Source of the DNA: JAIDVZ01 sp964486285
GTDB lineage: Bacteria > Verrucomicrobiota > Verrucomicrobiia > Opitutales > JAIRKQ01
Assembly: GCA_964486285.1 (NCBI GenBank)
Contig: CAZALH010000001.1
Coordinates: 120,743 to 184,742, forward strand
DNA: 64,000 bases
Reading direction: 5' to 3'
The translations under genes and the position numbers were made by a program. Under the pieces are notes generated by a model, which was not told the DNA's origin, searched no databases, and was given only the letters and a program-made list of their open reading frames with translations. The first letter of the stretch is position 1; each line of letters begins with the position of its first letter. Shown piece by piece: positions 35,752 to 43,304 of this stretch.

Positions 35752-36264
35752 TTAAACCCTTATTTTAATATTATTATTTTCCTCTTCTTCTAATGCTTCC
35801 ATTTCTTCATCAGAAAGAGTATATTTTTTAGTAATTTCTTCAATCCAATGTGCAGTTGCAGCGCGAGCTCGTTCAGCTACTTTTATAAAGTTGAAAAGTA
35901 TATTGCAAAATGAAATCTCGTCAACATGTCGCATAGCTATAGAATATGTGAGTACAATATTTTGTGTTTTAGCATCTAATCCAAATGTCGCTTGACGATT
36001 GGCAATACCGTGCAGATTATTTTCTAATACTTTTTCAAAGAAATATTCTGTGTGATCATATGGCACGCGACATACAGGGCTGTAAAAATATAAAATATCG
36101 CTGCCTTCAGGCAATTCTATTGCAATTTCTAATTCAGAAACATCATGCTTAAAAAGACATATTCCATTACTCCCAAGTTGTAGCTTGGAATTCATTTTTT
36201 GTGATGCACTTGACAAGTATTCCGCTAATTTTCCACGTAAAACAAATGTTGTTTGATTAGCCAT
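35752..36264 (-). CDS. CesT/SycE-type type III secretion chaperone
   Basis: Binds an effector near its secretion signal in the cytoplasm and keeps it export-ready. Seen: 170 residues, acidic. Features of the CesT family are LEIAIELPEGSDILYFYSPV, YFFEKVLENNLHGIANRQA, TFGLDAKTQNIVLTYSIAM and a final helix FNFIKVAERARAATAHWIEE. The strand-helix order (beta, beta, helix, beta, beta, helix) is complete. It is the first gene of the minus-strand run 36264-32761 and has its own promoter-like sequence at 36278-36306. A YbjN-like fold is the main alternative. Confidence 0.7.
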   Translation of the reverse strand: MANQTTFVLRGKLAEYLSSASQKMNSKLQLGSNGICLFKHDVSELEIAIELPEGSDILYFYSPVCRVPYDHTEYFFEKVLENNLHGIANRQATFGLDAKTQNIVLTYSIAMRHVDEISFCNILFNFIKVAERARAATAHWIEEITKKYTLSDEEMEALEEEENNNIKIRV

Positions 36265-36277
36265 GGAAAATTATTTT

Positions 36278-36306
36278 ACAATAAAAACTGCTAGAGTAAA
36301 GTGCAA
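36278..36306 (-). promoter_or_regulatory. Promoter-like sequence upstream of the CesT-type chaperone run
   Basis: On the minus strand TTGCAC (36301-36306) and TATTGT (36278-36283) are 17 bases apart, ending 14 bases before the start codon at 36264. Confidence 0.35.
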
Positions 36307-36364
36307 AAAAAATAATTGCAAATTTATCGTAAATTTTTCGATAGACCTTCTTATGAAGTAAGCA

Positions 36365-37051
36365 ATGGTGGGAAAAGAAGGACATAGGGAACGCCTGAGG
36401 GAACGTTTTATAAAGAACGGCTTTTATGGATTTGCAGAGCATGAAATTATAGAATTGTTTTTAACATTATGCATCCCAAGGCGTGACGTAAAAGAGAGCG
36501 CTAAAGCATTATTGAATAAATTTAAAAATATTAATGCAATTTTTGAAGCGCCAGAAAAAGAATTGATTGCAATAAAGGGCATTGGACATACTACCGTTGT
36601 AGCCATTAAAATTATTAGGGAATTAACTGAATTACGTTTAAAAGCATCAATTGAGCATGCAAATGTAATGGAATTTGATAATAGTGAAAAACTGCAAAAT
36701 TTTTGGAGCTTGCGGCTAAGAGGGCTAGATGTTGAAGTATTTGAGGTTGCATACGTTGATTCAAATTTATTTTTATTAAACGATGGTATAATTGAGCTTG
36801 AACGTGGTATTGTTGATCGTGTAAATGTATATCCTCGAAAAATTTTAGAGCTTGCTATTGACTTAAAAGCAAGTGGGATAATCCTTGCACACAACCATCC
36901 TTGCGGTGATGCTGCCCCGTCTGATCAAGATGAAATTGTTACACGCAGGATAAAATGTGCTGCAGAGTGTTTAGATATTAAATTAATTGATCATATAATA
37001 ATTTCAAAATTTGATACTTTTTCTTTTCGTGAGCATGGGTTAATATTTTAA
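36365..37051 (+). CDS. radC: RadC-family JAMM protein
   Basis: Seen: 228 residues. An N-terminal helix-hairpin-helix region (about 15-80, IKGIGHTTVVAIKI) is followed by a MPN/JAMM domain with the metal motif AHNHPCGDAAPSDQD near residues 177-191. Known: despite its name RadC has no proven DNA-repair role, and JAMM proteins are usually metal-dependent isopeptidases. It sits between the chaperone run and the lipase-like gene, whose stop is 4 bases away on the other strand. Confidence 0.88.
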   Translation: MVGKEGHRERLRERFIKNGFYGFAEHEIIELFLTLCIPRRDVKESAKALLNKFKNINAIFEAPEKELIAIKGIGHTTVVAIKIIRELTELRLKASIEHANVMEFDNSEKLQNFWSLRLRGLDVEVFEVAYVDSNLFLLNDGIIELERGIVDRVNVYPRKILELAIDLKASGIILAHNHPCGDAAPSDQDEIVTRRIKCAAECLDIKLIDHIIISKFDTFSFREHGLIF

Positions 37052-37055
37052 CCAT

Positions 37056-38936
37056 TTAGGCATAATCGGGTATGTTTTGTGTTGAACCTGATGATTCCTT
37101 CTCGTTAACTTTTGCGATATTTCTTTTTATATCGTCCTTGTATTCATTATGATGACTAATAATATTCCCCTCGTTTGTGTCTTTCTGCATAAAATATGAT
37201 TGCCCGATCAACGGTTTCTTTATAAATGCAGCAATCTTAGAATGTTGATCATCTGATACCCAATCTTCATTTGCGACAAATGATTGATGACAATTCGCGT
37301 GATTTGCGTCATTCGCTTGTTTACATTGTTCTTCTCCTATAAAATTACGTACCCCTTTCCCTGTCCCTAGAGGGTTAAAACAAATTGATGCTTGGTTATA
37401 TTTCGCTCCCATCGCATGAGCTATCATCCCTCCTAATGAATGCCCAAGGTTTACGATAACTTTGAGAGGGTTGTTATTAGTAAAGTGGTTCAACGTATTA
37501 TTGGTTTGTGTTTGTTCTTTGGACTCAGAATTCCGCGCATTTGTACCTAGTTGTAAGATGTTTGTTATCTCCCTTATGGCATCATTAATCGTGTCGATTT
37601 TTTCTGAGAGTTCTTGCATAAATTTATCGGCATGTTCTAATGCTTTGGGGGTGCCATCGAAAATGTTTTTAGCAGCTGTCATTCCGTCAGTAACTGTCTG
37701 AGTTGGACGATAAGATAAAAACAATGGTTGAATAGTAATGTCTGCTTTCGATTTATTTATACTGCTATATTGCTCTACGAGCTGCTTAACTGTTTCGGGG
37801 GTCACTAATCCGAGCTTTTCTGCGTTTTCCAATGAAAGTGTATTGCCTTGGTTGATTCCTAAAATAAGAGTACCATCTTCACTGTGATATAAATTGTTGT
37901 CAGACTTTGTCAGATCTCCAATTTTTTTTCCTTTACCAAAGCTGTCCTTTAACATTGGTTCCAAATTTGTCAACTGCTCAAAGATATTTTGTTTTTGTTG
38001 TTCTGTTATTTCCCATTGTGCCATATCTGAGATGTTTAATGAAGGTTCTTGATTATTTCCTGAGTTAAATAATATGCTCTTTGTTTGTTCTGCTAAATGT
38101 TTAATGTAAGGTTGTTGTGTCTTTGGTAACTTTAGGTCACGATATCTGACAAGCGGGGAATCAGCGAATTGTAATATTTCGCGTTCATCGCCAATTTTAC
38201 CAATTTGTGCACCAAGTGTCAAATTTTCACGGATTCCTGCTATAAGTTCAGATCGTTGTATCCCATCTGGTTGTGATGTAGCCTCTGGTAGCTTTGCATT
38301 TCTATATTCATCATCTAATTTTTTAAAAAAATCTACATATGTGTATACTTTATCTGAAAATTGTAATAATGTATTTGTCTCAGGTGAATTTAAATATTCT
38401 TTAGTTGCTTCAGCATCTAGTGAGCTTAAAAGATGGATGTACTGCAATTTTTTGTCATCATCTAGTGGATGGGATGCATCTTTGAGCTGTTGTTCTATTA
38501 TTTCTTTTGCACCTTCGAATAACGGCTTACGAATGGTATCGTCTAAAGCGGAGTTGCGTAATTTACAGCAAGCATCATATACATTAGAAAATAATCCAAT
38601 AGACGCGCAAATATATGCAAAAAATTTACCTATTGCGGCTAAAACATCACGAAAAGTTTCTTTATCTGAAGAATAATTTTCAATAGTTTCCGCTAATTCG
38701 TTTGCTTTAGCTTTAATATTGTCATCATCTGCTTTTAAAGCTTCATTGATGAAATCGACAGTTACTGTTGTTATATCGATTGAGCCTGTTTTTTCATTTT
38801 TAGTATCTGGCAATATACGCCCAAGCATATCTTTTAATTTGGTAGAATCACAGGATTGTCGGTTTCCCTTATCTTGTTTTTGTGTTGTTAATAATGTTTG
38901 ATTTAGATCTGAAAAAGTATTGTTGGTGACATTCAT
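37056..38936 (-). CDS. Large polar protein with C-terminal lipase (GHSLGG) motif, candidate effector
   Basis: Seen: 626 residues without a signal peptide. The N-terminus is Asn/Thr-rich (MNVTNNTFSDLNQTLLTTQ). A hydrophobic patch sits at about 112-130, and the middle is helical. The C-terminal alpha/beta-hydrolase part has the nucleophile elbow VIVNLGHSLGGMIAHAMG (Ser at about 500). Candidate Asp (NEDWVSDD, about 558) and His (ISHHNEY, about 595) follow in the order of class 3 lipases. It has its own TACAAT promoter (38943-38970). Inference: a phospholipase or lipase delivered to a host, since it lacks a Sec signal and sits beside the chaperone run. The lipase motif is seen; export is not. Confidence 0.6.
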   Translation of the reverse strand: MNVTNNTFSDLNQTLLTTQKQDKGNRQSCDSTKLKDMLGRILPDTKNEKTGSIDITTVTVDFINEALKADDDNIKAKANELAETIENYSSDKETFRDVLAAIGKFFAYICASIGLFSNVYDACCKLRNSALDDTIRKPLFEGAKEIIEQQLKDASHPLDDDKKLQYIHLLSSLDAEATKEYLNSPETNTLLQFSDKVYTYVDFFKKLDDEYRNAKLPEATSQPDGIQRSELIAGIRENLTLGAQIGKIGDEREILQFADSPLVRYRDLKLPKTQQPYIKHLAEQTKSILFNSGNNQEPSLNISDMAQWEITEQQKQNIFEQLTNLEPMLKDSFGKGKKIGDLTKSDNNLYHSEDGTLILGINQGNTLSLENAEKLGLVTPETVKQLVEQYSSINKSKADITIQPLFLSYRPTQTVTDGMTAAKNIFDGTPKALEHADKFMQELSEKIDTINDAIREITNILQLGTNARNSESKEQTQTNNTLNHFTNNNPLKVIVNLGHSLGGMIAHAMGAKYNQASICFNPLGTGKGVRNFIGEEQCKQANDANHANCHQSFVANEDWVSDDQHSKIAAFIKKPLIGQSYFMQKDTNEGNIISHHNEYKDDIKRNIAKVNEKESSGSTQNIPDYA

Positions 38937-38942
38937 AGAAAA

Positions 38943-38970
38943 ATTGTAGTAACTTTTTTGTATGAAACAA
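38943..38970 (-). promoter_or_regulatory. Promoter of the lipase-like gene
   Basis: On the minus strand TTGTTT (38965-38970) and TACAAT (38943-38948) are 16 bases apart, ending 6 bases before the start codon. The transcript would be nearly leaderless, so the true start could be downstream. Confidence 0.35.
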
Positions 38971-39065
38971 GTTTTTTTAAGGTGCTTTATACTAATTGGA
39001 CTGTCAATTTACGCATTGACTTTTATTGATTTAGTATTTGGTATTCATTTACATAGGAGTAATTA

Positions 39066-39782
39066 ATGATTTTAGATACCATACAGTTTGTGTTACAATA
39101 TTTTGTAACGATGTTTGTTGTAATTAGTCCATTAGCTATTATTGCTTTATTTGTGAGTATGACAGCTGCATATAGCTTTGAAGAACGTATTCAAACTGCA
39201 AAAACGGGTTGCAAAGTAGCTTTCGCAGTAATGGTTTTTTTCGCATTAGCAGGTGAAAAAATTTTTGAATTTTTCGGGATTTCAATGGGTTCTTTTTATA
39301 TCGCCGGTGGAGTGCTAGTATTTTTAGTCGGGTTGGATATGTTGCGGGCACAGGATTCTAGTACACAGGTAACAAGCGATGAAATAGAAGAATCTAAGGC
39401 TGCAGTTAAAAATAAAGAAGATATATCGATTACGCCACTTGGGATTCCTATGATTGCTGGGCCATGTTGCATAACAAATACTATTGCTCAACAAGCAAAA
39501 GCGGGAAACTGGTGTGAATTTGTCGGAGGGTTTATTGCTATTGCTTTAGTGATTTATGCCCTGTATTTGTGTTTATCTATTTCATCTCGTGGAGCAAAAT
39601 GGTTAACTCCAACGATATTGCGCTTAAGCTACCGACTATCTGGTTTGATTTTAGCAGCTTTAGCAGTGGAGATGTTTGTTACTGGCGTAAAAAGTTATGA
39701 GTTTGGTTTTTCAGCACAACATGACAATGATGAAGTAATTGAGCAGATATTGAGTAACGAGGAAGAAGAAGCATTAGATTAA
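39066..39782 (+). CDS. MarC-family integral membrane protein (second copy)
   Basis: Seen: 238 residues, six hydrophobic segments, with FVVISPLAIIALFVSMTA, GGVLVFLVGLDML, ITPLGIPMIAGPCCITNTI and RLSYRLSGLILAALAVEMFV. It differs from the copy at 31889 by a longer charged loop (about 98-120) and an acidic tail. An AGGAG ribosome-binding site sits before the ATG. Followed by a strong terminator at 39822. Transport activity unknown, as for the whole family. Confidence 0.85.
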   Translation: MILDTIQFVLQYFVTMFVVISPLAIIALFVSMTAAYSFEERIQTAKTGCKVAFAVMVFFALAGEKIFEFFGISMGSFYIAGGVLVFLVGLDMLRAQDSSTQVTSDEIEESKAAVKNKEDISITPLGIPMIAGPCCITNTIAQQAKAGNWCEFVGGFIAIALVIYALYLCLSISSRGAKWLTPTILRLSYRLSGLILAALAVEMFVTGVKSYEFGFSAQHDNDEVIEQILSNEEEEALD

Positions 39783-39821
39783 GTAATATTTGTATTGCGA
39801 AATTTTTAATTTTTATCTTTT

Positions 39822-39849
39822 AAAGCTACATAGTTTATATGTAGCTTTT
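39822..39849 (+). terminator. Rho-independent terminator after the second MarC gene
   Basis: AAAGCTACATA (39822-39832) pairs with TATGTAGCTTT (39838-39848), 11 bp and a 5-base loop, followed by T and a T-rich tail. 40 bases after the stop. Confidence 0.72.
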
Positions 39850-39936
39850 GTGCTTGATTTTGCACGATGATTTTTGCAATTTTAACAAATTGAGGTAATA
39901 GTTTTATGTAGAAAAAGCCCTGTATAAGTAAGAATC

Positions 39937-41319
39937 ATGTATCGAGACGATAATAAAAGTAATATTTCTCGTAAAAAATTAAATCAGTACACTTTTGAGG
40001 AATTACAAGATTGTGCAGATCATGAGTTTAAAAATTTAAATGCAGCAAAATTGTCTCGTACAGCACCCTATGAAGTAGGTTCATTGTTGGAGAGATTATC
40101 CTCAGAAGATCGTCAAAAAGTATTGCGTAAACTGTCAGAGCAAGATGCGTCAGAGGTCTTAGCAGAAATGAATGCTGAAGATTCTGCAGAGATTATTTCT
40201 GATATGCGCGATTCGCGTGCTATTAAAATATTGCAAGCATTAGAACCAGATGATGCGGCAAATTTGTTGCGCGAAATGAATACTGAAGATCGGGATCGAC
40301 TGTTAAGTAAAATGCCGGTGTCCGACGCACATGTATTACATGATTTATTAGCATATGATCCAGATACTGCTGGTGGTGTAATGACTCCATATGTCACATA
40401 TGTTTATGCCGATATGACATGTGATGAAGCTATTAAACATTTACGAGAATGTCAAAATGATGCAGAAAATATAGAAAGTATATATGTTGTTGATAATGTT
40501 AAACATTTAATCGGTGTTTTGCCAATTAACAAGCTGTTGTGGTCACGACCAAATCAAAAAATATCGGATATCATGTCCCAAACTGTGGAGGGGGTTTGTA
40601 ATGTTGAACAAGATAAAGAATCTGTTGCAAGAGTAATGTCTCAATTACATTATAATACTTTACCTGTGATTGATAGTCAAGGGTGTCTGATCGGAATTAT
40701 TACACACGATGATGTTATTGATATTATTCAAGAAGAAGCGACAGAAGATATACAAAAACTTCATGGAGCAGGTGGAGATGAAACAATACACGATGGAATT
40801 TGGTATAGTGTTATAAGGCGTATCCCATGGTTGATTATTAATTTAATTGTTGCTTTTTTTACTGCACGTGTAATTTCATTATTTGAAAATAAGATTGCTA
40901 CACTCACTATATTGGCAGTTTTTATGAACCTTATTTCCTCTCTCAGTGGAAATTCTGGTGCTCAAACATTAGCAGTTGCCATTCGCAGCTTTGCACTTGG
41001 GGAATTTCATGCTCGAGATTCAGCGGGAATATTATGTCGAGAATTAATAAAAGGGCTTGTTAATGGCATTATCGTTGGATTTATTGCTTCTGTAATCGCT
41101 TCACTTTGGATGTCAAATTTTATGGTTGGAGTTGTTATATTTATCTCCATGGTATTAAATATGGCTTTATCTGGTTTAGTCGGTGCATTTATTCCGATGT
41201 TCCTTCGTAGAATTAAATGTGACCCTGCTCAAAGTTCGTACATCTTCTTAACGACCGTCACTGATATTGTTGGAACATTTATCTTTCTAAGTATAGGGTC
41301 GAATTTATTGCTTAAGTGA
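39937..41319 (+). CDS. mgtE: MgtE-type magnesium channel
   Basis: Gated Mg2+ channel of the inner membrane. Seen: 460 residues. The N-terminal helical superhelix domain spans about 20-150 (LEPDDAANLLREMNTEDRDR). Two CBS domains follow (about 150-270, PVIDSQGCLIGIITHDDVID), then five transmembrane helices. The conserved NLISSLSGNSGAQTLAVAIR and the pore-facing Asp near TTVTDIVGTFIFLS are present. Complete length. Magnesium sensing by the cytosolic domain closes the channel in known members. Single gene between two terminator-like or non-coding stretches. Confidence 0.92.
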   Translation: MYRDDNKSNISRKKLNQYTFEELQDCADHEFKNLNAAKLSRTAPYEVGSLLERLSSEDRQKVLRKLSEQDASEVLAEMNAEDSAEIISDMRDSRAIKILQALEPDDAANLLREMNTEDRDRLLSKMPVSDAHVLHDLLAYDPDTAGGVMTPYVTYVYADMTCDEAIKHLRECQNDAENIESIYVVDNVKHLIGVLPINKLLWSRPNQKISDIMSQTVEGVCNVEQDKESVARVMSQLHYNTLPVIDSQGCLIGIITHDDVIDIIQEEATEDIQKLHGAGGDETIHDGIWYSVIRRIPWLIINLIVAFFTARVISLFENKIATLTILAVFMNLISSLSGNSGAQTLAVAIRSFALGEFHARDSAGILCRELIKGLVNGIIVGFIASVIASLWMSNFMVGVVIFISMVLNMALSGLVGAFIPMFLRRIKCDPAQSSYIFLTTVTDIVGTFIFLSIGSNLLLK

Positions 41320-41377
41320 TTGTTCTTAGTGAAATTTTTTAAATTGATTTCTGCCAATAAACTGTTTTTGTGTAACT

Positions 41378-42007
41378 ATGGCTTTACATGTCATTGATCA
41401 CCCTGTTGCAAAGCACTTGTTAACTGTTTTACGTAACCGAAGTACTTCATCTTCACGATTTCGAGAAATATGCAAACAACTGACGTACTTTTTGTTAATA
41501 GAGGCATCTCGAAATATAAAAACAGCAGTATGTAATATTCAAACTCCGTTGGCGCCATTTGAAGGGACAAAAATGCTTGATGATATTGTTGCTGTTCCTA
41601 TTTTGCGATCGGGGTTGACGATGATGCCAGCTGTATTGGAATTTTTTGAGGACATCTCTGTGGGATATATTGGTATGCATCGTGAAGAATTTACTGCCCG
41701 TGCTCATTCTTATTGTTGCAATTTACCAAATTTACAAAATAAACACGTATTTATATTAGATCCTATGGTTGCTACCGGTGGGTCAGCTGAGGGAGCAATA
41801 GATATGATCTTAAATAATAATCCAGTGAGCGTATCAATGTTATCGATTATTGCTGCACCTGAAGGAATTAGACATTTAGAAAATTTATTTCCTGATATTC
41901 CAGTATTTTTAATCGCACTAGATGAACGGTTAAATGATCATAAGTTTATCATCCCTGGGATTGGGGATTTCGGAGATCGTGCTTATGGTACAGGTGAAAA
42001 TTTTTAA
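41378..42007 (+). CDS. upp: Uracil phosphoribosyltransferase
   Basis: Makes UMP from uracil and PRPP (pyrimidine salvage). Seen: 209 residues, the normal size. VAVPILRSGLTMMPAVLEF, the PRPP loop FILDPMVATGGSAEGAIDMIL and the C-terminal uracil-binding PGIGDFGDRAYGTG are complete. ATG start at 41378, 58 bases after mgtE. A short hydrophobic reading frame (41985-42146) overlaps its last 23 bases. Confidence 0.93.
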   Translation: MALHVIDHPVAKHLLTVLRNRSTSSSRFREICKQLTYFLLIEASRNIKTAVCNIQTPLAPFEGTKMLDDIVAVPILRSGLTMMPAVLEFFEDISVGYIGMHREEFTARAHSYCCNLPNLQNKHVFILDPMVATGGSAEGAIDMILNNNPVSVSMLSIIAAPEGIRHLENLFPDIPVFLIALDERLNDHKFIIPGIGDFGDRAYGTGENF

Positions 42008-42146
42008 AAAGTTGATAAAAGTTTGCGATTTTATCGATCGATTTATTATTCGGTATTGCTTCGAAAGATTATTAATGTTATCTGTTTTAACATTGCTTTC
42101 ATGCATGATGCATTTTTTATCAAAACTAACATATAGAAAGCGTTAA
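41985..42146 (+). CDS. Possible small membrane protein, unknown
   Basis: Seen: 53 residues starting inside the 3' end of upp, basic N-terminus, one hydrophobic segment (CFERLLMLSVLTLLSCMMHF) and a basic tail. It ends 12 bases before the antiporter-like gene, so a coupled small subunit is conceivable. No ribosome-binding site or family match supports it, so this could be a chance frame. Confidence 0.25.
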   Translation: MVQVKIFKKLIKVCDFIDRFIIRYCFERLLMLSVLTLLSCMMHFLSKLTYRKR

Positions 42147-42158
42147 AAACTTATATTA

Positions 42159-43151
42159 ATGAATATATCTAACATTTTTTTCTTTCTTTGGTTATTTTTC
42201 GGTTTATTTCTTATATCATGTCCATTACTTTATGATCGCCGTATTGAGCAGATTATTTGTGTGTTTGTTAGTGTCATGTTATCGATAGGAGTATCAATTA
42301 TATGTATACTAAATAATAATGTAGTGTCATATTTTTATCACTTAATATTTATTGCTGTAGTAGTGTGTTTTTTAATAAAATTTGGAATATTTGATTCCCG
42401 TTTTGCAGCGAAAAAATTTTCTTGTTATCAATTATTGTCTTTAAGTTTATTGAGTTATTTATATTATAAAAATAATAATTGTTGTTCTGATTTGGTTATA
42501 ACATTAATTGCTTATAGCATAGTATTTGGTGGATATTTTTTTCATGGTTGGCTGGAACCATTTTGTATGCATGTTCCATCAAGTCTTTTGGCGACGTATT
42601 TAGCATTTTTTTATCCAGTTAATGTTTACTTTATGCTTCAATTTTTTCAAACATCAGTTACTTCAAAAGTTGTTTCGTGCGTGATAAAATTTTGTGCAGT
42701 TTATGGAACTATCGGTACTTTATTTGTTCCATTACTATTTTTTTCGAAGACAGAAAATAGGCGATTATTAGCGTATTTAGTTACTTGGAATACTTGTTGG
42801 TTGTTTTTCTTTTTGGGGAATGGTAATAAGTTACGATATGATATATTATTTTTACTAAGTTTTATTCAAAATATACTGTTAATTGGTTTGAATTACTGTT
42901 TTGTGTCTTTTCAACAAAAATTACATTGCGACGACTTAATTATGCGAGACAAGAGTATATATTGTAGTAAGTTTGTTGAAATTTTTATAAAAATATCACC
43001 TATTGTTATAGGTTTTATACCTGTCGTTGGGGGAATATTATTGAATCTTTCAAAACTTAGCTGGCTTGTTATTTGCTCTGCTGTTGTGATATATATGATT
43101 TTTCTTAGTTCAACTTGGAATAGATCACTTAGAAAATTTTTAACCATTTAA
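42159..43151 (+). CDS. Divergent proton-antiporter-like membrane protein (NuoN/MrpD-related)
   Basis: Seen: 330 residues with about ten hydrophobic segments. The centre matches the Proton_antipo_M pattern in order: GGYFFHGWLEPFCMHVPSSL (compare xPFHxWLPxAxxxxPxxVSxL), then FYPVNVYFMLQFF, and IKFCAVYGTIGTLFVPLLFF followed by ENRRLLAYLVTWNTCWLFFF (compare DxKRxLAYSTVxxxG). It is shorter than NuoN or MrpD (about 480-500), with end segments missing, and no other nuo or mrp gene is present here. Key charged residues (Glu and Lys of the channel) are not obvious. Role unknown: orphan ion-translocating subunit or degenerate relic. Confidence 0.5.
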   Translation: MNISNIFFFLWLFFGLFLISCPLLYDRRIEQIICVFVSVMLSIGVSIICILNNNVVSYFYHLIFIAVVVCFLIKFGIFDSRFAAKKFSCYQLLSLSLLSYLYYKNNNCCSDLVITLIAYSIVFGGYFFHGWLEPFCMHVPSSLLATYLAFFYPVNVYFMLQFFQTSVTSKVVSCVIKFCAVYGTIGTLFVPLLFFSKTENRRLLAYLVTWNTCWLFFFLGNGNKLRYDILFLLSFIQNILLIGLNYCFVSFQQKLHCDDLIMRDKSIYCSKFVEIFIKISPIVIGFIPVVGGILLNLSKLSWLVICSAVVIYMIFLSSTWNRSLRKFLTI

Positions 43152-43304
43152 TTAAAAGTTTTTATAAAAATGCTCGACATTTAAAAATAGGCTAATATTT
43201 TGCAAGAAGCTTTGGTCTCTATTAACTTACCCATCTCATTGACTTAACAAAGTATAAGTGGGTTTCATTCGTCATTACGATGGAAGACATTAAGGTTATT
43301 ATCT

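Noticed and set aside
36424..36894. 156-codon frame antisense to radC
   Set aside because: Fully covered by the well-conserved RadC gene; no independent signal.
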